From: Streptomyces sp. S4.7
GTDB lineage: Bacteria; Actinomycetota; Actinomycetes; Streptomycetales; Streptomycetaceae
Length of the DNA stretch: 64,000 nt
Direction of reading: 5' to 3'
Assembly: GCF_010384365.1 (NCBI RefSeq)
Contig: NZ_CP048397.1
Span: 434,001 to 498,000, forward strand
This document shows, piece after piece, positions 8,206-17,204 of this stretch (positions are counted from its first letter, which is position 1; every line of letters begins with the position of its first letter). The notes under the pieces are model-generated. The model was not told the origin of the DNA and searched no databases. It saw nothing but the letters and a program-made list of their open reading frames with translations. The position numbers and the translations under genes were made by a program.

Positions 8206-9439
8206 GGCGTGAACACCCCATGAGGCCGCCCCTCCCGCCGGCCGGGGCGCGGTGCGAGGGGCAGCCAGGCGCGGACGAGGAAGCCGCCGCCCGGCACCGG
8301 GCCGTACTCCACCTCGCCGCCGGCCGCCGCCGCGCGCTCCCGCACGCCGAGGAGCCCGAACCCGGCGCCGGGCCCGGCCCGTTCACCGTCCGCGCCCTCG
8401 GCGCGCCGTTCCCCGGCGGCCCCGCCGTCGTCCACGATCTCCACCGTCAGCCGGTCACCGTGGCGGACGACGGAGACGGCGGCGCGCCGGGCGCCCGAGT
8501 GCCGGACGACATTGGTGAGGGCTTCCTGCACGATGCGGTGGACGGCCAGTTCGGCCATCGGCGGCAGCCCGTCCAGCTCTCCCTCCTGCCGCATCACCAA
8601 CTCGACGCCGCCGCCCTCGAACCGTTCGGCCAGTTCACCGAGCCGGCCGATCCCGGGCAGCGGGGCCGTCGGCTCGTCGTCCCTCTCGCGCAACACCGTG
8701 ACCGTGGCGCGCAGTTCGCCGACCGCTTCCCTGCCCGAGTCGCGCACCTGCCGCATCGCCTTCCTCGACACCTCCGGGCGTATGTCGAGCCCGTCCAGCG
8801 CCACGCCCGCCTGCACGGTCATCGCCGTCACCGTGTGGGCGACGATGTCGTGCAGCTCGCGGGCGATGTGTACGCGCTCCTCACGCACCCGGCGCGCCGC
8901 CTCCCGCTCGCGGTCCTCCTCCGCGCGGGCGGCCCTGGCCTCGTAGGCGCGCAGCAACTCCCGCCGGGTGCGCACCACTTCACCCAGCAGCAGCGGTACG
9001 AGCGGCCAGAGCATCTCCAGGAGGGGCAGTCCCTGCGGATTGACCACCTCACGGCCCACCCGCAGCGCCACGGCGCCCGAGACGGCGGCGGCCACCATCC
9101 CGGTCCGTACCGTGCGCCGCCGGTCGCCGAGGACCGCCACGGTGTAGAGCGCCACGATCACCGGCAGGTTCAGCAGCTCACCGATGTGCCCGTACAGTGC
9201 CCAGCCGGCGCAGGCGGCCCCGTGATGACGGCGACGACCACCGGCTCCCGGCGTCTGCGCACCAGCGCCAGCAGCGAGACGGCGAGCAGCAGCCAGGTGC
9301 ACCAGTCGGCCTGCCGGTACCCGGGGCCGTTCACGGCGGCGTCGGACGCGGTGAACACACCGACGCCCGCCGCCACCGTCAGGTCGGCGGTGAGCGGCGG
9401 CAATTCTCCGGCGCGGGCGCGCAGGCGCTCGAAGGTCAT
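8202..9439 (-). pseudogene. Orphan sensor histidine kinase (NarL/DesK type), interrupted by a frameshift
   Basis: The reading starts at MTFERLRARAGELPP (9439) and covers the first membrane helices, including WCTWLLLAVSLLALV. At a GGGG run near 9217 the frame must change by one base to continue with GWALYGHIGELLNLPVIVALYTV, further helices and a full kinase core. The core has the HisKA_3 box HIARELHDIVAHTVT, N-box QEALTNVVRHS and ATPase loop GAGFGLLGVRERA. Adding a single G restores one protein of about 412 residues. Such kinases normally pair with a LuxR-type response regulator, but none is adjacent. Either a real inactivation or a homopolymer sequencing error. Confidence 0.7.
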
Positions 9440-9812
9440 CACCCGGTTCACACCACGAACGCCAGACGGCCCGGCCGGGGCGCGTATACGCCGCCGGGAG
9501 TAGCCACCGGGTGAAGACCCGGAGAATATTCCCGATCGCGGATGCGGAAATTTCCTCCGGCGGCCCGGCGGATTTTCCGGTGTGCGACCCGGGCGGCCAA
9601 GACGTCCCGTACTCGATCGCATGCACCGTGCTACTGTGGACATCAGTTGCAGTTGTGGTTCCCGAAGACTTCAAGTGCTCTCGCCAACTTTAGGTGTCGG
9701 TGAGTGCGCTTTTGTATTTCCGGTGCTTTTCCGGACGGGGTAATCATCTAAAGGCGACGCGGGGTGCGCACAGTGCGGGCCCCCGGGCAGCATTGCCCTG
9801 AAGGAGATCAAA
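9440..9812 (+). promoter_or_regulatory. Leader region of the cold-shock gene
   Basis: No protein-like ORF is seen in these 370 bases. The last 100 are unusually T-rich for this genome. A small hairpin (gggca-gcat-tgccc, 9785-9798) sits immediately before the ribosome site gaaggag. Long structured leaders controlling translation are known for bacterial csp genes; that role here is inferred. Confidence 0.4.
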
Positions 9813-10016
9813 ATGGCCAGTGGCACCGTAAAGTGGTTCAACTCGGAAAAGGGTTTCGGCTTCATCGAGCAGGACGGCGGCGGCGCCGACGTCTTCGCCC
9901 ACTACTCGAACATCGCCGCCCAGGGCTTCCGTGAGCTCCAGGAGGGCCAGAAGGTGAACTTCGACGTCACGCAGGGCCAGAAGGGCCCGCAGGCGGAGAA
10001 CATCGTTCCCGCCTGA
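9813..10016 (+). CDS. cspA: Cold-shock protein, CspA family
   Basis: 67 residues, the standard length. It carries both RNA-binding motifs of the cold-shock domain, [12 protein letters not shown] and DVFAHYS. It is a single-stranded nucleic acid chaperone that melts RNA structure in the cold. The gene has a strong GAAGGAG ribosome site and a long leader, and is closed by a very strong terminator. It is followed by a DEAD-box helicase, another cold-shock function. Confidence 0.95.
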   Translation: MASGTVKWFNSEKGFGFIEQDGGGADVFAHYSNIAAQGFRELQEGQKVNFDVTQGQKGPQAENIVPA

Positions 10017-10030
10017 CGCCGATGCGCGAG

Positions 10031-10080
10031 ACGTAGCCGGAGCCCGCACCTTGCGGTGCGGGCTCCGGCTACGTTGCTTT
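10031..10080 (+). terminator. Rho-independent terminator of the cold-shock gene
   Basis: A perfect 20-bp stem starting at acgtagccgg with loop ttgc is followed by tgctttttct. This is a textbook terminator with a T tract. Confidence 0.95.
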
Positions 10081-10391
10081 TTCTCCGGGGCCCGCCCGGT
10101 GCGCGTGACACCTTCGAGTGTGGCGCGGGACCAGGTTTCTCCTCGCTGTCCTGACGGCCGGCCGACGAATTTCCACCGATGTCGGCCCCGCACCGGACCG
10201 CCGGGCCCCCGTACTCCGGCGACCTGGTCGCCTGCGCTCGGTCGATTCCGAGCATTTCCACGTGCCGGTTCCGGCGTCTCACGCCCCGGCGCGGCTCTGT
10301 TTTGTTTTCCCCCGGCTCGTTCTTGCGATTCTTTGCGCGGTCATTCTGCCCAAGAGTTCCTCGATACGTGCCGCATCGAGAGAGGTTCAGC
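10081..10391 (+). promoter_or_regulatory. Leader region of the DEAD-box helicase gene
   Basis: About 300 bases without a supported gene. The second half contains T-rich stretches (gttttgttttccc, gattctttgcg) rare in this chromosome. I expect a promoter and a long leader, by analogy with cold-induced helicase genes, but see no clear -35/-10 pair. Confidence 0.35.
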
Positions 10392-11915
10392 ATGAACCGC
10401 ACGCCTCGCACGAACGACCGATACTCACGCACCCGCTCAGGTGGCTCCGGCGGTGGCGGCAGCCGCTTCCGCCCGCAGTCGTCCGGTTCGGGCCGCCCGG
10501 GCTCCTCCGGCCGGTCCTACGGCCGTCGTCCCGCCGCCGTACAGGGCGAGTTCGCCCTGCCGGTCACCGTCACGCCCGCCCTGCCCGCCGTGGCGTCCTT
10601 CGCCGAACTGGACATGCCGTCGCCGGTGACGACCACGCTCACCGGCCTCGGGGTGAGCGAGCCGTTCCCGATCCAGGCCGCGACGCTCCCGAACTCGCTC
10701 GCGGGCCGCGATGTCCTCGGGCGGGGCCGTACCGGCTCCGGCAAGACCCTCGCCTTCGGCCTCGCACTCCTGGTGCGCACCGCCGGACAGCGCGCCCAGC
10801 CCAAGCAGCCGCTGGCGCTCGTTCTCGTACCCACCCGTGAGCTGGCCCAGCAGGTCACCGACGCGCTCACCCCCTACTCCCGCGCGCTGAAGCTGCGGCT
10901 CGCCACCGTCGTCGGCGGCATGTCGATCGGCCGGCAGGCCGGCGCGCTGCGGGGCGGCGCCGAGGTCGTCGTCGCGACACCCGGACGGCTCAAGGACCTC
11001 ATCGACCGCGGCGACTGCCGGCTCGACCGGGTCGCCATCACCGTCCTCGACGAGGCCGACCAGATGGCCGACATGGGCTTCATGCCGCAGGTCACCGGAC
11101 TGCTCGACCAGGTGCGGCCCGACGGGCAGCGGATGCTGTTCTCGGCGACGCTGGACCGCAATGTGGACCTGCTGGTCCGCCGCTATCTGAACGACCCCGT
11201 GGTCCACTCCGTCGACGCCGCCGTCGGCACGGTCACCACCATGGAGCACCACGTCCTGCACGTGCAGAACGCCGACAAGTACGCGACCACCACGGAGATC
11301 GCGGCGCGCGACGGCCGGGTCCTGATGTTCCTGGACACCAAGCACGCCGTCGACCGGCTGACCGAGCACCTGCTCAACAGCGGCGTGCGCGCCGCCGCGC
11401 TGCACGGCGGCAAGTCCCAGCCGCAGCGCACCCGGACACTCGCCCGGTTCAAGACGGGCCACGTCACGGTCCTCGTGGCCACGAACGTCGCGGCACGCGG
11501 CATCCACATCGACAATCTCGACCTCGTCGTGAACGTCGACCCGCCGAGCGACCACAAGGACTATCTGCACCGCGGCGGGCGTACCGCCCGCGCCGGCGAG
11601 TCGGGCAGCGTCGTCACACTCGTCCTGCCCAACCAGCGCCGTGACATGACACGGCTGATGGCCGACGCGGGAATCGTCCCGCAGACCGCGCAGGTCCGCT
11701 CCGGCGAGGCGGAGCTGAGCCGGATCACCGGAGCCCAGGCACCCTCGGGCGTGCCCGTGGTCATCTCCACCCCCGTCTCGGAGCGCCCCAAGAGCGGTTC
11801 GGGCAGCCGGGGCCGCGGCCGTCCGTCCCAGGGCCGGAGGCCGTCGGGGAGCGGCGCCTCCCAGGGCCGCTCGGGCGGCGCGCGCCAGTCGTCGTCGCGC
11901 AGCTGGTCCGCGTAA
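10392..11915 (+). CDS. DEAD-box ATP-dependent RNA helicase
   Basis: 508 residues; the start MNRTPRTNDRYS follows GAGAGAGGTT. A basic Gly/Ser-rich N-terminal tail (1-55) and a Gly/Arg/Ser-rich C-terminal tail (about 465-508) flank the helicase core. Motifs in order: Q-motif region PFPIQAATL, I GRTGSGKT, Ia PTRELAQQ, Ib TPGRL, II VLDEADQM, III SATL, IV VLMFLDTK, V VLVATNVAARGIHI, VI YLHRGGRTARAG. It unwinds structured RNA with ATP. The position after cspA fits a role in cold-shock RNA remodelling or ribosome assembly. Confidence 0.95.
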   Translation: MNRTPRTNDRYSRTRSGGSGGGGSRFRPQSSGSGRPGSSGRSYGRRPAAVQGEFALPVTVTPALPAVASFAELDMPSPVTTTLTGLGVSEPFPIQAATLPNSLAGRDVLGRGRTGSGKTLAFGLALLVRTAGQRAQPKQPLALVLVPTRELAQQVTDALTPYSRALKLRLATVVGGMSIGRQAGALRGGAEVVVATPGRLKDLIDRGDCRLDRVAITVLDEADQMADMGFMPQVTGLLDQVRPDGQRMLFSATLDRNVDLLVRRYLNDPVVHSVDAAVGTVTTMEHHVLHVQNADKYATTTEIAARDGRVLMFLDTKHAVDRLTEHLLNSGVRAAALHGGKSQPQRTRTLARFKTGHVTVLVATNVAARGIHIDNLDLVVNVDPPSDHKDYLHRGGRTARAGESGSVVTLVLPNQRRDMTRLMADAGIVPQTAQVRSGEAELSRITGAQAPSGVPVVISTPVSERPKSGSGSRGRGRPSQGRRPSGSGASQGRSGGARQSSSRSWSA

Positions 11916-11934
11916 GCGCACGGATCCAGCGGGT

Positions 11935-11986
11935 CCACATACGGCGGGCCCCGTCACCGGTCGGTGACGGGGCCCGCCGTATGTGG
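11935..11986. terminator. Very long hairpin terminator
   Basis: A perfect 25-bp inverted repeat beginning ccacatacggcgggcc, with a 2-base loop. It separates the plus-strand helicase from the convergent minus-strand small gene and can serve both. Confidence 0.9.
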
Positions 11987-12012
11987 TGCGCCGTGCGTCG
12001 TGTCCGCGCGGC

Positions 12013-12315
12013 TCAGCTCTGCGCGGGGGTGCCGAGCATCGTCGACGCCGTCTCCAGCGCGCTGGGCTCCGCCGCCGGGGCGGGGACGGGGCGGCAGGTG
12101 AAGCCGAGACGGGTCAGGGCGCGGGTCACCTCGGAGGCGGAGAAGTCACGGCGGTCCTGGCGCGTGATCACCTCGCCCACCTGCTTCACCGGGTACGTAC
12201 GGCGGCTGATCACGACGGACTCGCCCGTGATCGGTTCGGGCTTGATGCCCTTCATCGCCGCCTGCACCTCGCTCTTGACCAGGTCGAAGGGGAAGCGGGC
12301 GATGACGCAGCGCAT
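12013..12315 (-). CDS. SCO5918-family conserved actinobacterial protein
   Basis: About 100 residues from MRCVIARFPFDL. It contains the conserved stretch MKGIKPEPITGESV and RRTYPVKQVGEVITRQDRRDFSA, recognised from the Streptomyces SCO5918-like family, which travels with csp and a DEAD-box helicase as it does here. No enzymatic motif, signal or membrane helix is visible. The start is taken at ATG 12315 because upstream codons are Pro-rich and family members begin here. The constant synteny suggests a role in cold-induced translation or RNA metabolism, which is an inference. Confidence 0.75.
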   Translation of the reverse strand: MRCVIARFPFDLVKSEVQAAMKGIKPEPITGESVVISRRTYPVKQVGEVITRQDRRDFSASEVTRALTRLGFTCRPVPAPAAEPSALETASTMLGTPAQS

Positions 12316-12609
12316 AGTGCCTCGGCAAGGAGAAGGGGGATGCGGAGCCATCAGCATCCCACATGAACGCCGGGCCCGGAACCGGAACCTCCCCCGCCCA
12401 TGTGGACCGATGCACGCGGATTCATCCGGGCGCTCCGGAATTTGATTACCAAAAAGGGCCCGGAATCGCCGGGCGGTGGCGAATCCGCCGGGGAGATCCG
12501 GGCGGTGATCCGGATCCGGGAGGTGATCGCGGCGGAAAACCGGGCAGGCACAGAAAGAGGCGCGAAGCCTGACCCCGCTCGGCGGGGGCCGTCAACGCCA
12601 GGAGTTCGC

Positions 12610-12927
12610 ATGACCGCGTACGTCATCACCGTCCCGGGCACTTTCCTGCGCACGCTCGACGCGGACTCGCGCGCCGTACTGCTGCGCGCGCTGCGGCCCG
12701 CGGACCCGCAGCACACGGCTCTGGGTGAGGCCGAGGACCTGGACATGCTGACGGTGAACGAGGGTGGCACCTTCAGCATCCGGCTGGAGATCGAGGCGGA
12801 GAACAAGCGGGGCGCCGAGACGGAGGCGAAGCGGGTGGCGGGCGCCGCGCTGGACAAGGCCGGGTACTCGCAGGACGAGGCGCCGCTGGGGGCGGCGTTC
12901 GTCACGGGCATCGACAGCGAGTACTGA
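12610..12927 (+). CDS. Conserved hypothetical protein of the cold-shock block (105 aa)
   Basis: The start MTAYVITVPGTFL follows a good GGAGTTCGC ribosome site; the upstream in-frame extension is not protein-like. The protein is soluble and acidic and ends IEAENKRGAETEAKRVAGAALDKAG...AFVTGIDSEY. The alternation of strand and helix resembles small ACT/ferredoxin-like folds, but I do not recognise a family. It lies divergent from the SCO5918-type gene and close to the helicase, so it may belong to the same stress-linked block. Confidence 0.6.
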   Translation: MTAYVITVPGTFLRTLDADSRAVLLRALRPADPQHTALGEAEDLDMLTVNEGGTFSIRLEIEAENKRGAETEAKRVAGAALDKAGYSQDEAPLGAAFVTGIDSEY

Positions 12928-12972
12928 CGACGCCGGGCCCCGCCGGGCCCTGATCGGTCTTCCGGGGGCGTG

Positions 12973-13617
12973 TCAGCCGCCGGACGGACTCAGCTCCTCG
13001 ACGATGTCGTGGTCCAGCGAGGCGCGCACCAGCGCGGCGGCAAGGGCGGCGGGGCCCGCGTCCCCGGCGAGCCGGGTGAGCGCCGCGGTGTCGGTGCCGA
13101 GGCCCAGTTGTTCGGCGCCGCGCAGCGCCCTGGTGTCGAAGTACGGCGCCACTTCGGGCCAGACGGCCTGCGCCTCGCGCAGGAAGATGTCCGCCCCGAC
13201 GGGTCCGATCCCCGGCAGGTCCTGGAGCAGTCGGCGCAGCACCGCGATGTCGCCGTCCGCCTCGGCGCGCATGCGGCGTGGGTCGCCGTGCCACCGCCGG
13301 ATCAACAGCTCGGCGCCGTCGCCGAGTCGGGTGGCGGTGCTCTCGTCGTAGCGGCGGTAACCGCCCCGGCCGAGGGCGTCGACGCGCTGCTGCCAGGTCG
13401 CCTCGGTCATCCGGCGCGGATTGCGCAGGCCCGCCTCGTCGAGGGCGCGCGCCGTGCCGACGGCCACGCCGGCCCGGATGGGGGCGCTCAACAGGAGGGC
13501 GAGGAGCAGCAGTTGGTAGAGGGGCTGCGGTGTGTCACGCAGCCGGATGCCGGCTTCCCGGGCGTAGGTGCTGCCGTGGGAGCGGAGCAGGGCCTGTGCG
13601 ACGGCGCGCCGGTTCAT
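12973..13617 (-). CDS. HhH-GPD DNA glycosylase/endonuclease III-like protein
   Basis: 214 residues, starting MNRRAVAQALL. The hairpin-helix-hairpin LPGIGPVGADIFL (about 143-155) is followed by PYFDTRALRGAEQLG, placing it in the HhH-GPD base-excision repair superfamily. The four-cysteine iron-sulphur cluster of true endonuclease III is missing at the C-terminus, and the usual catalytic Lys is not obvious. It may be a divergent glycosylase. The start codon overlaps the stop of the upstream small membrane gene (ATGA), so the two are translationally coupled. Confidence 0.7.
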   Translation of the reverse strand: MNRRAVAQALLRSHGSTYAREAGIRLRDTPQPLYQLLLLALLLSAPIRAGVAVGTARALDEAGLRNPRRMTEATWQQRVDALGRGGYRRYDESTATRLGDGAELLIRRWHGDPRRMRAEADGDIAVLRRLLQDLPGIGPVGADIFLREAQAVWPEVAPYFDTRALRGAEQLGLGTDTAALTRLAGDAGPAALAAALVRASLDHDIVEELSPSGG

Positions 13618-14009
13618 CGAAATCGCAGGGGGGTCGTCCGCGCGCCGCGCGGGGGGCCGGTGTTGCCGCGGCCGGCGGCGCGCGGGGTCCCGTAGGCACG
13701 CCGACGGGCGGAGCGGCGCAGGGCTTCGGCACGCGCTTTGGCGAGGTCGGCGCGGGCATGGGCGATGCGGATCTCCTCGGCGTGGAGATCTTCCGCCGGG
13801 ATGTCCGCGTCCGTGGCGGGGTCCGCGTCCGCCTTCCGCGAGTCCTCCGCCCGGGAATTCTCCGACGGGGCGTCCTTCTCTTCCTCGGCCGGCCGTGGCG
13901 CCCGCAGATGCGGCAACAGGAATTCCTCCATGCGTCCGAGCGCCACCATGACAAAGAGCATCAACACCGGAAACACGAGGGATATCAGTACGGTCGGCAG
14001 CAGCCCCAT
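13614..14009 (-). CDS. Small single-pass membrane protein coupled to the glycosylase
   Basis: 131 residues, MGLLPTVLISLVFPVLMLFVMVALGRMEEFLLP. One N-terminal membrane helix is followed by a charged region of Glu/Asp/Ala (about 40-75), then an Ala/Arg-rich helical tail (IAHARADLAKARAEALRRSARRRA), probably coiled-coil or nucleic-acid-binding. The ribosome site AAAGGGA is strong. The stop overlaps the start of the glycosylase gene by ATGA. Function not recognised. Confidence 0.65.
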   Translation of the reverse strand: MGLLPTVLISLVFPVLMLFVMVALGRMEEFLLPHLRAPRPAEEEKDAPSENSRAEDSRKADADPATDADIPAEDLHAEEIRIAHARADLAKARAEALRRSARRRAYGTPRAAGRGNTGPPRGARTTPLRFR

Positions 14010-14293
14010 AACCCAGTCCCTTTCTCTTCCCGGCCCGGACAGCGCCGGATTGAGCGGTGCCGGCCACGAACGCGCCGACCTGAGATGCGCATGGAACACG
14101 CGGGCATGTCGTTCACGGGGCCGTGCTTCGCCCACGTATGCCGGACGGGTACCACGTCTGTTGGAGTTCACTCGTGCCTGATTCGCACTCCCACGAAGCC
14201 TATGGGCTCCGAACGGACCTCGCTCGTCGGCTCCCGAACGGCCGAATCCGAATTGACAGACCGCCTGGCCGTCCCCCCGCGCACGGGGCCCCG

Positions 14294-16981
14294 TCACATC
14301 GCGGGATCGACGCCGCCGAGTGCCTGCTCGGTCCAGATGACCTTGCCCTGGGCGCTGTAGCGCGTTCCCCAGCGCTCCGCGAACTGGGCGACGAGGAAGA
14401 GTCCGCGGCCCCCCTCGTCGGTGCCGGCCGCCTGGCGCAGATGCGGCGAGGTGCTGCTGTGGTCGGAGACCTCGCAGATCAGGCTCCGGTCGCGGATGAT
14501 GCGTACCCGGATGGGCCCGGAGGCGTAGCGGATCGCGTTGGTGACCAGTTCGCTGAGGATCAGCTCGGTCGTGAACGCCTCCTCGACCAGGCCCCACTCC
14601 GTCAGCTTGTGTGAGACGTCGGCCCGCAGCCTGCCCACCGCGGCGGGGTCGGCGGGGATCTCCCAGTCGGCGACATGACCGCCGTCCAGCACGCGTGTGC
14701 GCGCGACCAGCAGGGCGGTGTCGTCCCGGGGGTGCTCGGGCAGCAGCGCCTGGAGGACCGCGTCGCACGCCTGGTCCGGGGTGCGGTCGGCCTGGGCGGC
14801 GAGCGTCCGGCGCAGCAGGTTCAGGCCCTCGTCGATGTCGCGGTGCCGGTCCTCGACGAGCCCGTCGGTGTACAGCGCCAGCATGCTGTTCTCCGGCAGA
14901 TGGACCTCAAGGGTCTCGAAGGGCAGTCCGCCGAGCCCCAGCGGGGGGCCGCCGGGCACGTCGGCGAACATCGACGTGCCGTCGTCGTGGATGACGACGG
15001 GCTGGAGGTGGCCCGCCCGCGACATGCTGCACGTCCCGGACACCGGGTCGTAGATCGCGTACAGACAGGTGGCGCCGGTGACTGCGCCGTCGGCTCCGTC
15101 GACGGCCTCGTCCCGGTCGATGCGGGCGACCAGTTCGTCCAGGTGGAAGAGCAGTTCGTCGGGCGGCAGGTCCAGGGTCGAGAAGTTGTGGACCGCGGTC
15201 CGCAGCCGGCCCATGGTGGCGGCCGCGTGCAGGCCGTGGCCGACGACGTCGCCGACGACGAGCGCGACGCGGGCGCCGGGCAGCGGGATGATGTCGAACC
15301 AGTCGCCGCCGACGCCGCCGAGTCCGCCGAGTCCGGCCTTGGCGGGCAGATACCGGTAGGCGACGTCGATGGCGTTCTGGTCGGGGAGGCCGCGCGGGAG
15401 CAGGCTGCGCTGAAGTGTGACGGCCATGGTGTGCTCGCGGGTGTAGCGGCGGGCGTTGTCGACGCTGACCGCCGCCCTGGCGACCATCTCCTCGGCGACG
15501 GACAGGTCCTCGCCCTCGAACGCCTCGGGCTGCGCGGACCGCCAGAAGGTGACGACGCCGAGGGTGACGCCCCGCGCCCGCATCGGGACGGTGATCATCG
15601 AGTGGAAGCCCTCTTCGGCCACCAGCTTCCTGGCGCGTTCGGGGTGCTGCTTGTGCCAGCCGGAGAACGCGGCGAGATCCGGGACCAGGATCGGCTCGCC
15701 GTTCAGGACGGCGTCGCTCACGGGGGTCGACGGGGGAAGGTGGATCAGCTCGCCGACCGGGTAGAGCGAGGTGTCCTCGTCGCGGCCGCTGGAGGCGGTG
15801 CGGCGCATGGCCATCACCACGGTGGTCGGCTCCTCGCCCCGCAGGACGGCCTCGACGACGTCGACGGTCACGAAGTCGGCGAAGTTGGCGGCGGCGAACT
15901 CCGTCAGTTCCTCGCAGGTGCGGACCACGTCCAGGGTCGTACCGACCTCCGTACCGGCCTCGTACAACAGGCTCAGGCGCCCCCGGGCCAGGTCGGCCTT
16001 TCCCGTGAGCGTCTGGAGCTCGGTGGTGTCACGCAGGGTGGTCACGCTGCCGGGCGGACCGCCGTCCTGGTCCGTGGGCCGCTGGCTGATGGCGAGCAGC
16101 CGCTCGCCGACGGGGTGGACCTCGTCGGTCGCCGTCCGGCCGGAGGCCAGCAGCGCCGCGGTGTCCGGGTCCAGGCCCAGGTCGTCGAGCGAGCGGCCCT
16201 CGACGTCCGTCGGCAGGTCGAGCAGTCTGCGTGCCTCGTCGTTGGCGAGCAGCAGACGGCCGTCGCCGCCCGCGATGAGCACCCCTTCGCGTACGGAGTG
16301 CAGAACCGCGTCGTGGTGCTCGTACATACGGGTCATCTCGGCGGGTCCCAGTCCGCGTGTCTGGCGGCGCAGACGTCTGCTCACCAGGGCCGTGCCGCCC
16401 ATCGTCAGCAGCAGCACACCGGCGGCGGAGCCGAACAGGAGCGGGAAATGGTCCTCCACGACCGCGCTCACGCGCTCGATGGTGATCCCCGCCGAGACCA
16501 TCCCGATCACCCTGCCGCTCGCGTCGAAGACGGGGACGACGGCCTGTACGAGGGGCCCGATGGTGCCGACGATCTTCTCGGTGATGACCCGCCCCTCGAG
16601 GGCGGGCTTGAGATTGCCGACGAACTTCTTGCCGACCCGGTCGGGGATCGGGTGGGTGTAGCGGACCCCGTCGGTGTTGAGCACGACGATGAAGTCGACG
16701 CCGGAGCGCTCCCTGGCATGCTCGGCCGGTCTGCGCAGGACCTCGGCGGGATTGGGGTTTTTCAGCGCCTCCTGGATGCCCGGGGAGTTCGCGAAGGTCT
16801 CGGCCACGGCGACGGAGCGGTTGCGCGCCTCGCGCTCGCTGTCGGTGCTGCCCTGCAGCACGAGCGCGGCGGAAGCGGCGGCGACGAGCAGAACGACGAT
16901 CGCCACCTGAAGAAGAAAGACCTGACCTGCGACTGTTCTCATCTTCAGAACCGAGCGCCGGCGGCCGTCGCGTCCGGGCAT
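14294..16981 (-). CDS. Membrane sensor: Cache-like/PAS/GAF/SpoIIE phosphatase/ATPase
   Basis: 895 residues from MPGRDGRRRSVLK, which has an excellent AAAGGGGG ribosome site. Order: TM1 (about 17-42), an extracytoplasmic sensor of single-Cache type (about 45-165, with VDFIVVLNTDGVRYTHP), TM2 (about 172-195), PAS (about 215-320), GAF (about 335-495), SpoIIE PP2C phosphatase (about 530-735; VGGDWFDI, VALVVGDVVGHG, YTDGLVE) and a HATPase_c_2 anti-sigma-kinase-like domain (about 760-885; ELILSELVTNAIRYA, GGRGLFLV). This combination dephosphorylates anti-anti-sigma proteins and can bind or phosphorylate partners, linking external signals to alternative sigma factors. No partner gene is adjacent. 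Confidence 0.9.
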   Translation of the reverse strand: MPGRDGRRRSVLKMRTVAGQVFLLQVAIVVLLVAAASAALVLQGSTDSEREARNRSVAVAETFANSPGIQEALKNPNPAEVLRRPAEHARERSGVDFIVVLNTDGVRYTHPIPDRVGKKFVGNLKPALEGRVITEKIVGTIGPLVQAVVPVFDASGRVIGMVSAGITIERVSAVVEDHFPLLFGSAAGVLLLTMGGTALVSRRLRRQTRGLGPAEMTRMYEHHDAVLHSVREGVLIAGGDGRLLLANDEARRLLDLPTDVEGRSLDDLGLDPDTAALLASGRTATDEVHPVGERLLAISQRPTDQDGGPPGSVTTLRDTTELQTLTGKADLARGRLSLLYEAGTEVGTTLDVVRTCEELTEFAAANFADFVTVDVVEAVLRGEEPTTVVMAMRRTASSGRDEDTSLYPVGELIHLPPSTPVSDAVLNGEPILVPDLAAFSGWHKQHPERARKLVAEEGFHSMITVPMRARGVTLGVVTFWRSAQPEAFEGEDLSVAEEMVARAAVSVDNARRYTREHTMAVTLQRSLLPRGLPDQNAIDVAYRYLPAKAGLGGLGGVGGDWFDIIPLPGARVALVVGDVVGHGLHAAATMGRLRTAVHNFSTLDLPPDELLFHLDELVARIDRDEAVDGADGAVTGATCLYAIYDPVSGTCSMSRAGHLQPVVIHDDGTSMFADVPGGPPLGLGGLPFETLEVHLPENSMLALYTDGLVEDRHRDIDEGLNLLRRTLAAQADRTPDQACDAVLQALLPEHPRDDTALLVARTRVLDGGHVADWEIPADPAAVGRLRADVSHKLTEWGLVEEAFTTELILSELVTNAIRYASGPIRVRIIRDRSLICEVSDHSSTSPHLRQAAGTDEGGRGLFLVAQFAERWGTRYSAQGKVIWTEQALGGVDPAM

Positions 16982-17204
16982 GCCCCCTTTGTACACCCGT
17001 CGCAAACGGTGGGCGAGCCGCGGGTACGGGGAGGCGGTCTTGACCCCGCACTCCGCCGGATGAACCATTCTGCGGGTCCGGGAGTGATGGGGAGTGACGT
17101 GAGCGTCCGTCGGGGCGTCCGCATGTACGGCGCGGGCGTGCGGGACGTGCGCGTCGTTTCCACGGACCGGTGCCCGCCGGTCCACAGAGCATGGGGGTTC
17201 ATCG

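Noticed and set aside
13614..14768. 384-residue minus-strand protein
   Set aside because: Only the last 131 residues (from MGLLPTV) are protein-like with a ribosome site; the earlier part is a shadow of the SpoIIE gene.
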